A stretch of 64,000 bases of DNA, taken from Paralithodes platypus (lineage: Eukaryota; Arthropoda; Malacostraca; Decapoda; Lithodidae). Positions within the stretch are counted from its first letter, which is position 1, and each line of letters starts with the position of its first letter. This document shows positions 42,434 through 54,194 of the stretch, piece after piece. The stretch spans positions 34,948,518-35,012,517 of the forward strand of contig CM064580.1 of assembly GCA_032716605.1 (NCBI GenBank), in the 5' to 3' direction. The notes under the pieces are model-generated. The model ran no database searches and was not told the DNA's origin. It worked only from the letters and a program-made list of their open reading frames with translations. Position numbers and translations under genes: made by a program.

Positions 42434-44390
42434 ACTTCCTTGACACGCCTTTTAGTATCTTCGTACTTCCGTGACACCGATGGGTAATCCACCTCCTTGA
42501 CTCCTTTGTATTCACTTCCTTGACTCCTTTGTATTCACTTCCTTGACACCTTTGCATTAACTTCCTTGACACCTTTGTATTCACTCCCTTGACTCCTTTG
42601 TATTCACTTCCTTGACAACGTTTGGTGTAATTCACCCGACTTTGGGAAACCTGTGGGATTCACTCCTTGGGACACCCTTTGTATTGCCACTTCCCTGACT
42701 CTACTTCCTTTGTATTAAAATTCCTGGACGCCCTTTGTATTAACTTCCTTGACACCTTTGTATTTACTCCCTTGACACCTTTGTATTCACTCCCTTGACA
42801 CCTTTGTATTCACTTCCTTGACACCTTTGCGTTAACTTCCTTGACTCCTTTGTATTCACTTCCTTGACACCTTTGTATTCTTTTCCTTGACACGACTTTT
42901 GTTATTGACCGAAGTTGAGCTAACACTTTTGTATTTCACTCCAGGCTCTTGAACATCAATTATTCTTTTGCAACAGGCTGAATTGGCGAGATTGGGACGT
43001 CCTTGGGTTGTATTATTCGCAGGACACTTCCTTGAGACACCCAACCTTGGTGATTATTCTTTTCCTTGACACCTTTGTATTCACTTCCTTGACATTTTTG
43101 TATTCACTCCCTTGACACCTTTGCATTCACTTCCCTGACACCTTTGTATTAACTCCCTTGAACGCTTGGTTGGCATTGAAACTTGACTTGAACTCCGTGT
43201 ATTCACTTCCTATGACACCTGCCTTAGTATTTACTTTTCACTGATGACACCTTTGTATTCACTTCCTTGACACTTTTGTATTCACTTCCTTGACACTTTT
43301 GTATTCACTTCCTTGACACTTTTGTATTCACTTCCTTGACACCTTTGTATTAACTTCCTTGACATCTTTGTATTGATGTCCTTGACACTTTTGTATTCAC
43401 TCCCTTGACTCTTTTGCATTGACTTGCTTGACTCCTTTGTATTCACTTCCTTGACACCTTTGTATTCTTTTCCTTGACACCTTTGTATTGACGTCCTTGA
43501 CACTTTTGTATTCACTCCCTTGACTCCTTTGCATTCACTTCCCTGACACCTTTGTATTCACTTCCTTGACACTTTTGTATTCACTCCCTTGACTCCTTTG
43601 TATTCACTCCCTTGACACTTTTGTATTCACTCCCTTGACTCCTTTGACTCCTTTGTATTCACTTCTTTGACACCTTTGTATTCACTTCCTTGACTCCTTT
43701 GTATTCACTTCCCTGACACCTTTGTATTCACTTTCTTGACACCTTTGTATTTACTTCCTTAACTCCTTTGTATTCACTCCCTTGACACCTTTGTATTCAC
43801 TTCCTTGACACCTTTGTATTTACTTCTTTGACACCTTTGTATTCACTCCCTTGACACCTTTGAATTCACTCCCTTGACACCTTTGTATTCACTTCCTTGA
43901 CACCTTTGAATTCACTTCCCTGACACCTTTGTATTAACTTCCCTGACACCTTTGTATTAATTTCCTTGACACCTTTGTATTCACTCCCTTGACACCTTTG
44001 TATTCACTTCCCTGACACCTTTGTATTCACTCCCTTGACACCTTTGAATTCACTCCCTTGACACCTTTGTATTCACTCCCTTGACACCTTTGTATTCACT
44101 CCCTTGACACCTTTGTATTCATTCCCTTGACACCTTTGTATTCACTCCCTTGACACCTTTGTATTCACTCCCTTGACTCCTTTGCATTAACTTCCCTGAC
44201 ACCTTTGTATTCACTCCCTTGACACCTTTGTATTCATTCCCTTGACCTTTGTATTCACTCCTTGACACCTTTGCATTCACTCCCTTGACTCCTTTGCATT
44301 AACTTCCCTGACACCTTTGTATTCACTCCCTTGACACCTGTGTATTCACTTCCCTGACACCTTTGTATTCACTCCCTTGACAGCTTTGTA
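42434..44390. repeat. 23 bp minisatellite, about 80 units
   Basis: Unit CTTGACACCTTTGTATTCACTCC with variants at a few positions (CCTT/CTTC, ACA/ACT, TATTC/CATTA/TATTA). Regular from 43240 to 44390; the first half is interrupted. The EVNTKVSRK-type reading frames over it are by-products of a period not divisible by three. Confidence 0.95.
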
Positions 44391-44459
44391 ACAGAAAACA
44401 TCAGCTGGTTTTTACTTCTGCTTCAGTGAGTAAAGTTTCTATCCTATTTATATTACTTC

Positions 44460-44578
44460 CACTCCCAACACCAATCACCTTCCAATGAAACTAATGAAAG
44501 CATGTGATCGTCCCGGGATTCGAACCTGGGTTACCACATGCATATCTTAAACACTCTAATCATTACCCCATCAAGACA
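44460..44578 (-). mobile_element. tRNA-derived SINE
   Basis: Minus strand: A-box-like TGGGGTAATGATTAGAGTG, B box AGGTTCGAATCCCGGG, body GCTTTCATTAGTTTCATTGG. The best preserved tRNA-like head of the four copies. Confidence 0.75.
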
Positions 44579-44579
44579 G

Positions 44580-45072
44580 TTAAGGGGAGGTTTTTAGTTT
44601 GGTCCCTAGATATCCTTCAAGCTTAAGATTACACCGCTCCATTGGAGGCACTCTTGCAAAAAGATAGATACATTTTTACATTTTTTTGGTAGAAAAATGT
44701 CCCAGGCTGAAAAGCCGTCTAGGTTCCTCTTAAATGACAGGCCTCGCTATCGCTCGCCAGGGATAAAAATCGACAACCTAAATGACACGAAAGGTAACGT
44801 GTAAAATTGACAGAAACAGAGGAAATGGGTTTGAAAGTTGCGGAATGTTACAGGGAAAGTTTGGAATATGGTGATTTTTTTTTTGTGATTTTGTGTGTGG
44901 AAAGTTCTTAAAATCGTCAAAATTAATGGGGCAAAACCGTTTGACCTTAAAATATCTCAAAAGGCAATGGGGTTTCTCCTCTCTTTTTTCCCTTTTTTCC
45001 CTAGACATGAGGGAGAAAGGGGTCACCTCCAGAAAATAACAGTCCCTCAAGTGGAAATCTCTCCCTTCGTAA
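44580..45072 (-). mobile_element. TTAA-type MITE, family 1, expanded
   Basis: TTAAGGGGAGGTTTTTAG at the left, CTCTCCCTTCGTAA at the right; core CTCGCTATCGCTCGCC. About 120 bp longer than typical through scattered extra bases. Confidence 0.75.
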
Positions 45073-45401
45073 AGGGTTATGCACCCTTCCTATCCGACAA
45101 TTATTAGTTATTTCCCCATTTTCGAATACTGGAACTGTATTCTTTGCACTCTAAGCCTAGGTAAACAAAAAAAAATAACACACCAAAATTTTAACCTAAA
45201 AAAAAAAATTAAATTAAAATCTATATATCATTGTTAAAGATAATTCCTAATCTATATAAGTCATCTATACATGCTTGTACGAACTCTATTTATTTGACGT
45301 TTTTGCTTACGTAAATCCTGGTTTAGAATCCTGCTTGCATGATCTTCTTGGTCGTGTGAACCACCTGCTTGGATAGTTTATAATTTGAATAATCATTTTA
45401 C
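45073..45401. other. Unassigned AT-rich sequence
   Basis: Nothing recognised. Confidence 0.4.
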
Positions 45402-45826
45402 TTAAGGGGGGTGACCTGCTTTTTTTATTTCTCTCTTTCTCTGGCTTGTATCCATTCGGCCCCATTCAGCCAACTATTTTAAGGACTCGGTTCTTCATGA
45501 GCGTAGCGATAGCGAGCCACGCATTATGTTGACGAGAATATCATGGCTTCGCCAGAGACATTTTTCTATCGAAAAATTTATCAAATTTAGCCTGCTTGTC
45601 AAAAACATTTTTTAAGAAGAACATATGCTGTTGCTCGATACCTGCTCCACCAGTAAAAAAATTCGACACCTCTGACGTTACGGCCATGGAGGAATAAAAT
45701 AAAAGAGCGATCTTAAAAACCAGTAGGGCTGAAATGGGGCCGAAGGAATGGATAACAAGGCCAGATAATAGATAATAGGAGAAAAAGGGACTTATTGAGA
45801 TAACAATAGCAAGGTCACCACATTAA
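45402..45826. mobile_element. Foldback-type MITE, degenerate
   Basis: TTAAGGGGGGTGACCTGC at the left and a decayed AGGTCACCACATTAA at the right. GGCTTGTATCCATTCGGCCC on the left arm pairs with CGAAGGAATGGATAACAAGG on the right arm. Confidence 0.65.
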
Positions 45827-45949
45827 GTGACGGCGGTAGTACCCGTTGCTTTAGAAAACTCTACAGGGGGAGTGTATAGGTACGCCATATAGGGCTGGGT
45901 TATCTACATCGCCAGTTGGTTGTGTAGTATAGGACTTGTGTGATGTGTC

Positions 45950-46175
45950 CAGAGGGTCGTGGTGGGTATGGCCTGTGGGGTGGGTGCATGTGTGTGTTGG
46001 GGGGGTTTGGTGGATGAGTGCGCGTAGTTGGGGTGGGAAGTAGATATGTGTGCTGGTGCATGTGTGTGTGTGGGTGTGGGTCTGGCTGGGGGTGTGCATG
46101 TGTGTGTGTGGGGGTGTTTGTGCGCGTGTGTGTGTGGGTGTACGTGCGTGCGTGCGGGTGTATGTACAAGCAGGC
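45950..46175. repeat. GT-rich degenerate array
   Basis: TGTGTG/GGGTG mixture without coding signal. Confidence 0.85.
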
Positions 46176-46265
46176 AACTCAGCGCTGTTCTACCTTCACC
46201 AATTAAGGAAACTTCTACCTGCTAATTAGGAATTCTCATTGGCAGTGTCATTACTTATGCTCAGT

Positions 46266-46660
46266 GTAAAGACATGACGTTTCTCAGAGCGCACACAGAA
46301 AAGAGGGAGGCAAGATAGTGAAGAGGGGAAGAAGGAGAGCGAAAAAGAAAGAGGAGAGAAGAAAGAAGATAGTGAAGAGGGGAAGAAGAAAAGAGGAGAG
46401 AAGGCCAGAAAAAAGATGGAGGGAAGATAGTGGAGAGGGGAAGGAGGAAAGAGAACAGAAAGAGGAGAGAAGACAAGAAGAAAGAGGGAGGGAAGATGGT
46501 AAAGAAGGGAGGGAGGAAAGAGAAAAGAAAGAGGAGAGAAGAGGGAGGGAAGATGGTAAAGAAGGGAGGGAGGAAAGAGAAAAGAAAGAAGAGAGAAGAG
46601 GAAAGATTAAGAAAGAGGGAGGGGGAGATAAGAAGAGGGGAAGAATGAAGTAGAACAGGA
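46266..46660. repeat. Purine-rich minisatellite
   Basis: GA/GGA tract of nearly 400 bp with irregular units around GAGGGAAGATGGTAAAGAAG. Lys/Glu/Arg-rich reading frames over it are artefacts. Confidence 0.85.
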
Positions 46661-46677
46661 AGAGGAGAGAAGAACAG

Positions 46678-46805
46678 AAGGAAGGGAGGGTAATAGAAGG
46701 GAGGGTAATAGAAGGAAGATAGTGAAGAAGGGAGGGTAATAGAAGGGAGGGTAATATAAGGGAGGTTAATAGAAGGGAGGGTAATAGAAGGGAGGGTAAT
46801 AGAAG
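46678..46805. repeat. 15 bp tandem repeat
   Basis: Unit AGAAGGGAGGGTAAT repeated about eight times with a few variants. Confidence 0.9.
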
Positions 46806-46806
46806 C

Positions 46807-47100
46807 TTAAGGGGGGATGGGCGTATTTATTTGCTCATTTATGTGTCTTTTTATATATTTTGTTTAGTTTCCTCCCTAGACCTCCATCAAGCTTATAAAA
46901 ACACCTGCCCAAGACCCTCCTTCAAGATAGATTTGTATATTTTTCGATAGAAATGTCCCGGCCGAAGGCCGATTCCTCCTACATTACAGGCTCGCTATCG
47001 CTCGCCAGGAAAAAATTGACACCTAAATGACACGAAAAGTCTTAATATTGACAAAGAAATGGGGCGAAAGGTCTTAAAATAGCCAAACTAAGAGACCCAA
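46807..47100 (-). mobile_element. TTAA-type MITE, family 1, 3'-truncated
   Basis: TTAAGGGGGGATGGGCG start and core GGCTCGCTATCGCTCGCC. Ends in ACACCAACACAC microsatellite instead of CCCCTTAA. Confidence 0.8.
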
Positions 47101-47103
47101 ACA

Positions 47104-47382
<279 letters not shown>

Positions 47383-47504
47383 CAGATATCCTCACTGTAA
47401 CAGCGTTTTAATTCCTTCCTTAAAGCACACACGCACATATGAACACACACGATTATGAACACACGAACAACTATTATACACACACTTTCAATTAACCCTA
47501 TTTG

Positions 47505-47830
47505 GTTCGAGGGGGTCTTTTTTTACCTCGCATGTTTAGCTCTATTAGTTTGGAATTTTGTTTAAGACGTTTTGATCCCATTACTTTGGTGATCATAAGA
47601 CGATTTGGACATTTTAAGACGTTTTAATCCCATTACTTTGGTGATAATAAGACGATTCACCCCATTCAGATGTCCATAACTTGCAATAATCAGCCTTCGG
47701 ACATTATTCTATCGAAAAATGTTCAAAGTTAGTGTAAGGCAAGTTTTGGTAGGTATTTTATAGTTATGAAGGCAGTCTGGGGAGATGGTTTTGTTAGCCT
47801 AGGGGAAAACTAAAATACATCGCTCTAAAA
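47505..47830 (+). mobile_element. Diverged family 1 MITE
   Basis: CATGTTTAGCTCTATTAGTT, two repeats of AAGACGTTTTGATCCCATTA-type sequence and CATTATTCTATCGAAAAATG. Core box not recognisable. Confidence 0.55.
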
Positions 47831-47863
47831 TGGCAACAGCAAGCAAAATCCTTAATTATATAA

Positions 47864-48231
47864 TTAAGGGAGCCCACCTCGATTTGTTCTCCCTCTCTCT
47901 TTGGCTTGTATCCATTTGGCCCCATTCAGCCTACTGTTATAAGACGTTTACCCCCATCCAGGTGTCAATATTTTCCTGGCGAGCGGTAGCGAGCCAACAT
48001 ATATATATATTTGTTTTAAAGCAGGCTAAATTTGTACATTTTTCGATAGAAAAATGTCTCAGCCGGATTTCTCCATACAATGCTGGCTCGCTATCGCTCG
48101 CTATGAAGAAATCGACACCTGGATGGGAATAAACGTCTTAAGACAGTTGGCTGAATGGGGCCGAATGGATACAAGCCAGAGAAAGAGAGAAAAGGAGAGA
48201 AAGATAAACAAAAACAGGTGACCCCCCTCAA
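47864..48231. mobile_element. Foldback MITE with long inverted arms
   Basis: Left arm includes GGCTTGTATCCATTTGGCCC, AGACGTTTACCCCCATCCAG and GCGAGCGGTAGCGAGCC. The right arm is its reverse complement (GGCTCGCTATCGCTCGCT, CGACACCTGGATGGGAATAA, CGAATGGATACAAGCCAGAG). Arms about 150 bp around a TA-rich centre. Confidence 0.85.
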
Positions 48232-48291
48232 ACAAGATATCATAATAACCCCCAAGACGTCGGACCAGATAGTCTTAATCCTATCAAACTG

Positions 48292-48393
48292 TTAACCCTT
48301 TGAAGATTGTGACGCAGTTTGACAGTCTATTCTGGCTATCATTAGACGATTTTATACAGCTTAAGAAGGATCTGTGGGAATTATAAGGGTCAA
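48292..48393 (+). mobile_element. Short TTAA MITE, family 2
   Basis: TTAACCCTTTGAAGATTGTG to ATAAGGGTCAA; core TCTATTCTGGCTATCATTAG and AGCTTAAGAAGGATCTGTGG. Confidence 0.7.
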
Positions 48394-48404
48394 GACTATC
48401 TTGG

Positions 48405-48790
48405 TTAAGGGGGGGGGGGTGACCTGTTTTTGTTCTGTCCTTTTCTATTTTTCTCTGGCTTGTATCCATTCAGCCCCATTTAGCCTACTGTTTTAAGACG
48501 TTTATCCCCATCCAGGCGTCATTTTTTTACTGGTGAGCGGTAGCGAGCCAGCATATTTTTTATTTTTGTTTGACACCAGGCTAAATTTTTACATTTTTCG
48601 AAAGAAAAATTTCTCCGGCGAAGCCGGATTTCTTCATATAAAGCTGGCTCGCTTTCGCTCGCTAGGAATAAATCGACACCTAGATGGGGATAAACGTCTT
48701 AAAATAGTTGGCTGAATGGGGCCGAATGGATACAAGCCAGAGAAAGAAAGAAAAGGACAGAAATAACAAAAAGCAGGTCACCCCCCTTAA
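48405..48790. mobile_element. Foldback MITE with long inverted arms
   Basis: TTAAGGGGGGG to CCCCCCTTAA. Arms of about 170 bp; left AAGACGTTTATCCCCATCCA pairs with right TAGATGGGGATAAACGTCTT. The centre holds TTTTTCGAAAGAAAAA and CTCCGGCGAAGCCGG hairpins. Confidence 0.9.
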
Positions 48791-48888
48791 CCCTCTGACT
48801 TCCATATACCCTTCCTAATCTGAATGCAATCGTCCAATAAAAGCCGGAAAACAGAAATGAAATGCTTATTGGATTTTGAAAGGGTTAA
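48787..48888 (-). mobile_element. Short TTAA MITE, family 2 (102 bp), stacked on the foldback element
   Basis: TTAACCCTCTGACTTCC to TTGAAAGGGTTAA, with CCTTCCTAATCTGAATGCAA and AATAAAAGCCGG. The left TTAA is the terminal TTAA of the preceding foldback element. Confidence 0.8.
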
Positions 48889-48900
48889 CCATAGCATACA

Positions 48901-49000
48901 NNNNNNNNNNNNNNNNNNNNNNNNNNNNNNNNNNNNNNNNNNNNNNNNNNNNNNNNNNNNNNNNNNNNNNNNNNNNNNNNNNNNNNNNNNNNNNNNNNNN
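48901..49000. other. Assembly gap, 100 N
   Basis: Exactly 100 N, a placeholder length used by scaffolders for gaps of unknown size. Confidence 0.99.
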
Positions 49001-51058
49001 TAGATTGTGAAGATGTTGTGCCGTCTGGAACTCATACCACTGAGTCCCGAACATCCACCTCAGTGCTTTATTTTGTATTCTTTGATATTTTAGTTGGTTG
49101 GTAGGGGCCGAAAGTGAAATGCTGAGTGGGACGTAGCACAAAAGAGGTCTTATAAGTGCTTTGTATAAGTGAAGCTTGGTTTTTATTGAGGCATTTCTGA
49201 ATCGATAGATGGTTTGTAGCGATTTTGATGCAATGGCAATGGAAGTTTGTGCTTGTTTGTGGAATCGGATGTTTTTGTCGAATGTGAGGCCGAGTACTTT
49301 GTTTGTGGGAGAGACATTTATTTGTGTGTGGTTAGGGACAGGTGCTCGGGAGTTCTGGAATATGGGTCTTGGGAGGAGATGTCCCTTGGCAAAGTATGTG
49401 ACGTGTGATTTTTGAGGATGAGCCTGAATCTGCCATTTTTGCTCCCATTGTGCTACTTTGTCAAGTTCTCTTTGAGCTCTGTTTGTCAATGCGTCTATTG
49501 TGTCTGCTCTTATTATTTGCGTCACGTCGTCTGCGTACATTACTGTGAGAGAGTCATTGTGAGTGGGGTTGGGAAAGTCATTTGTGTATAGGATGTAGAG
49601 GGTAGGAGCGAGCACTGAGCCTTGAGGTACGCCTGCGTTTAGTGGAATTGAATCTGAATAAAGATTAGAAAACTTAATTTTGGCTGTTCTATTATCCAAA
49701 AAGTTGCAGAGAAGTTTCTGAGTAATTAATGGGAAGTTGAAATTTTCGCAGATTTTGTACTTCAAGCCTTCGTGTCACACTGCGTCAAAAGCTCGTGTTA
49801 TGTCTTTGTAATTAAGGCTGTCTTGTTTTTTCGTCTGGACTGTTTGTTTATGTGAAGGTAGTTTTGATAATGTTTAGTGCTTCTTGTGTCGATCTGTGTT
49901 GTCTAAAACCAAATTGCATGTTCGTGAGGAGTCCTTCGTCTTCGAGCAATAGTCTGAGTCGGTGGTTTATGATACATTCTAGAGTCTTCCCAAGAGTCTC
50001 AAGTAGACTAATGGGTCTGTAGTTTAGTGGATTAGTCTTGTCTTGGTTTTTCTTGGGAATGAGGATAATGGTCGCTGTCTTGAAGCAGACGGGAAAGTAG
50101 CCTGATGCCAGGATGGCGTTGTAGAGGCGAGTGAGTGCTGTTATGAAAGTGTTAGGTAGGTGCTTTACAAGGTGGTGATTAATACCCGTGGCACCAGGCG
50201 CCTTTCTCCGTGTTTTAGACAGGATGAATTTGACTTCGTCTGGCACAATGGGAGCAGTGAGTATGTTTTGGGGGTCAAGGGTGTTTAGGTTAATGTGTGT
50301 GTCATGGGAGATGTTGTCAGGGATGGTAGTGAGATGTTGTTCTATATTGCGGATGTGTTGTTCGGCAGGCCTTTCAATGGGGTGTGGGTGGTATACTTGT
50401 TGCCATGTCTGTTTAAATGTATCTGTGATAGCCCTAGGATCAGTAATTTTGTTGCCATTAACAGTGAGGGAGGATGTTCTGGGAGTGGTATTACCTTTTA
50501 AACGTTTTATATGTTGCCAGAATTCCCAGGGCTTAGTTTTCCTGTTTTGTTCTGCTGAGTGTACTGGGTGAGTCCAGTGAGCATCATGATCAGATTGCAG
50601 GCTGTAAAGGATGTGAGTTCTGAGGTTGGAGAGATCGTAACGTACTCGGCCTGGTATGTGGTTGTGTTTGTTCTGTTCGAATCGTCGACGATAACACACT
50701 AGGAGTCGTTGTGTTCTGATGGAGGGTCTGAAAGTGTGTTTGATTTTGTATGTAGTTTTTGGGATGGTTGTGTTGGCTGCATTTATGATTTTGTTCTGTA
50801 GGTTCTCAATTTGTGGGTCTTGGTGGGGGTAGTGTTGTCCCTCATAGTCGTGTATGTAGTTGTCTTCTGATAAAATGTTTTTGAATTCTTCCCAGTTTGC
50901 TGAGTAGGTAAAATGAGATTGACATGGGACTTGAATTGGGTTTGAAGAAATTGACATGAAAACTGGGATGTGATCTGATCCTGAAAGTGGCCCTGGGGAA
51001 ATATCATGATGGAATATATTAAAAGCTTGGTTTGAAAAAATTAAGTCAGGTTTACCAT
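49001..51058 (-). pseudogene. Jockey/I-like LINE ORF2, second copy
   Basis: Homologue of 10798-12867. The segment from 49765 to the gap is uninterrupted (MYADDVTQII, GLTFDKNIRF, ALIRPLLCYV), unlike the first copy, which has a stop and a frameshift there. Conversely, this copy has a frameshift near 49805 (CTCGTGTTATGTC) and another near 49860. Truncated at its 3' end by the gap. Confidence 0.85.
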
Positions 51059-51551
51059 TACCAGCAAATATGCTGGTATATCACATGATCGTCTTTCGGT
51101 TGGTTGGTGGAAATGGGGCGGTTACGGAGGACAAGGTTGGAGGTCTTAGGAGATTTGTAGTAAATAATGAGTTTTATTTTATTGTCAGGGTTGGTGGGGA
51201 GGACGTTTTTGTGAATTATTTCTTTCATAATGGATTCGTCTGTTGTGTGGTCTGAAGATATGTAGTTTCTGTAGAAAAATGTAATGTCATTGGCCGGGTT
51301 GGTGCTAGGGGGGTCTTGTTTGACCATTTTTCTAGGTGGTGGTTGATGGCATTTTTGACGTCAGTGTTGGAATACCCATTGTTGACTAGGACCTGGGTGA
51401 GCCTTTCCAATTCATTGTGTGTGTCATTCCAGGTGGTGCAATGGGTGAGGGCTCTCCTGACATAGGCGGCGATGGTGGACTGATGGTATCGTTTAGGGCA
51501 TTCACTTTCCCCATTAAGACATTGGCCATTGTTAGTAGGTTTGAGGTACAC
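51059..51551 (-). pseudogene. Penelope-like RT C-terminus, second copy
   Basis: Homologue of 12867-13358 (YLKPTNNGQCLN, YVRRALTHCTTW, KIKLIIYYKSPKTS). A small deletion at about 51322 (KWSNK instead of KWYKQ) shifts the frame. Confidence 0.85.
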
Positions 51552-51853
51552 TGTAGTGTACCAAACACAAGACCTTCAAATTCTTCCTTCAGGCAAGCGC
51601 TACAGGCATACTGCCCTCCTTCCTCTCGCCCTGTGCCCCCCTCCCTTACCTTTCCGCGCTCAGCACACAACTGACAACACCAACCAATCACAGCCACCCA
51701 CAGCCAACAACCAACCACCGATAAGATTTAGTGCCCGTCTCGCGAATAGACTGCCTTCCACCAATGAACAGCAACCCCACACCCAGTAGCTCCGCCCACC
51801 TACCTATTCTTGATCCTCGAATTTTGTATAAATATGTTGCTTTGTCCTTATTC

Positions 51854-52046
51854 TAATCATACCTGCCCATTCCCTGAAGATGCAAGATTTTTCCTTGTGA
51901 ACCGTTGGCCCCCCCATGAATTTTGCTAACCTGTTGTAACCTCATCTCTGAACCCCAGAGGAAAATTGTTAGAACTATTGAAAGCTGTAACAATAAAATA
52001 CTGAATGCTGAAACTGCTGTTGCCTTTAACCTCGTCTGTTTAAAAG
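51854..52046 (+). repeat. Penelope-like inverted terminal unit, second copy
   Basis: Homologue of 13661-13853. The hammerhead-like segment is altered here (GTGAACCGTTGG instead of GTGAAACGTTGG). Confidence 0.85.
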
Positions 52047-52201
52047 AGAATCTATTACCTGGCTATACTAACATATATATATATATATACAAATAAATGA
52101 ATAAATGCTCTGCTAGGCTGGCGACGCTATACCAGTATTAGTGTGCATTTACTACGGTAGATAGAAATTACCATCGATATTAGTAGTTATTTCCTCTCTG
52201 A

Positions 52202-52303
52202 TTAACCCCTTCTGTACCGGCGACGTCTATTTAATTTTAATCTAGCTATATGTAGACGATTTTGTGCAGCTTAAGAAGGATCTGTGGTAGTAAAAGAGGC
52301 TAA
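52202..52303 (+). mobile_element. Short TTAA MITE, family 2, second copy
   Basis: Homologue of 14012-14113; right end GAGGCTAA. Confidence 0.7.
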
Positions 52304-52564
52304 GTGAGATAGTTCGAAGCCTGTTAATTGCTGGAGGCCTTTTTTAGACTGAACAAACTCGTCTAATAGTAGCCAGAAAAAGGTTAAAAGATCGTTACCA
52401 GTACAGGATAGGTTAAGCTACTGTCCAATGTAAACATAAGTAAAGACAAAAAATCTACTATTAATTTAACGGTTAACTATTACGGTATTCGGCAACTCTA
52501 TACAGCAACCCCCGTGATAACAGCGTAAACAAACGCCTCAACAGTCTATAAATCACTGCATGAC

Positions 52565-52940
52565 TTAAGGAGGGATGGGCGTAGTTATTGGCTCATTTAT
52601 GTATTTTATTTATCATTTATTTTTAGCTTCCTCCCTAGACCTCCATCCAACTCATATAAAAACACCCGCCCAAGACTCTCCTTCAAGATTAATTTGTACA
52701 TTTTTCGATAGAAAAATTTCCCGGCCGAAGGCCGGTTTCTTTGAAATTACAGGCTCGCTATCGCTCGCCAGGAAAAAATCGACACCTAAATGACACGAAA
52801 AGTCTTAATATTGACAAAAAAATTGGGCGAAAGGACTTAAAATCGTCAAACTAATGGGCCGGACGTCTTAACATCTGAAAACTAATGGGGCTAAACATGA
52901 GGAAAAAGGGGGACCAGAAAAGCGGCCCATCTCCCCTTAA
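52565..52940 (-). mobile_element. TTAA-type MITE, family 1, second copy
   Basis: Homologue of 14375-14746, with a clean GCCGAAGGC hairpin. Confidence 0.85.
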
Positions 52941-53685
52941 CGACTAATATCTTCACAAAAGTCACCACAATCACACAACGAAAAGTATAAACACGGTAAA
53001 TCTAGAAGTAAGTATTAATATCGAGCCAGTCTTGAAGGTATACGGGTAATGTATAATGCGGTTACTTTATTGTTGTGAACGTAGACCTTGAGTTATTACA
53101 GGGAATGCTTACTAAGAATGGTTTATCTTATGATCTGATGTGCATTATTTCTTACGTCTGTGTTCTTTATTCCTTTGAGGAGTATGAAACGTTTCAAAAG
53201 TTCACCTTAGAAAGAATCTGTAGGAGTTAGAGGCATGATTACGTTCCCAACAGATCCTAGAGGTCCTTCCTAAACTGTATACCATTGTCTAATATAAGCC
53301 AGAATATATGAATACAGGCGTCCTCGTATCCTGAAGGGGTTAATAGTTAGTCACCTGTTTGTCACACCATTCTTATCCTTCTAGTGTCCATTAATTTGTT
53401 TTGCAGTGAATGAACTTTTCTAAGTTAAATATCGCATACTGTTAATGAGATTTAAATAGGAAGAAATTTTAGAAATAAAGAAGTTAATTGGAATGTGTTT
53501 AGCCCTCTGGATGATATAGAGTCGTCTACCGTTAGCCGGAATAAGATACTCATAAAACTAAAAGTGCTAACACCATACCCCGTAGTCATCCCTCTCTTTC
53601 CCTTCCCTCAGTACATTTATCTGACCTTTCCATCTCTCCATCCCTTCCCTGATACAACCTTCTCTTTATCCTATGACTGACCTTT

Positions 53686-53842
<157 letters not shown>

Positions 53843-54194
53843 TACTCTCACGTACCTAAAATTATCAACATCCAATATCTGGTCTCTGATTCCACTAGTC
53901 TAAGCTTCAAATATCCAGGAGTGCTTTCTTTTATCCTCATAACCTGCATTTATGGAATCAACTGCTTTCGTATATTCAATCTTCCTCTCCTTAAGAGCCG
54001 ATAGTTCATTCTATATATGCAATCAAGGTTACGCATGATATCAAAGGCAACCAAGTAGCAACATGTCCGTTAATCCATATGAGGCTGTTTGTAACTACTG
54101 TAGCCTATGAGACAGAGATGAAGGGCACGATATGAAGCTTGCCTCGATATATACCTGGTGACAGATACTGTATGTCTGTGCCGAAGATATGACC

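Noticed and set aside
42432..43515. Repetitive reading frames with KEVNTKVSRK-type repeats
   Set aside because: They arise from reading a 23 bp minisatellite in three frames; no start context, no domain, and interruptions destroy the frame.
42434..44390. Regularly spaced repeats that could suggest a CRISPR-like array
   Set aside because: Units are contiguous with a 23 bp period, no unique spacers occur, and the window is eukaryotic.
46318..46653. Lys/Glu/Arg-rich frame as a possible charged protein
   Set aside because: It is a purine tract, open in several frames at once.
48866..49765. A reading frame that appears to cross the N gap
   Set aside because: The joining across 100 N is arbitrary; only the LINE part right of the gap is real.
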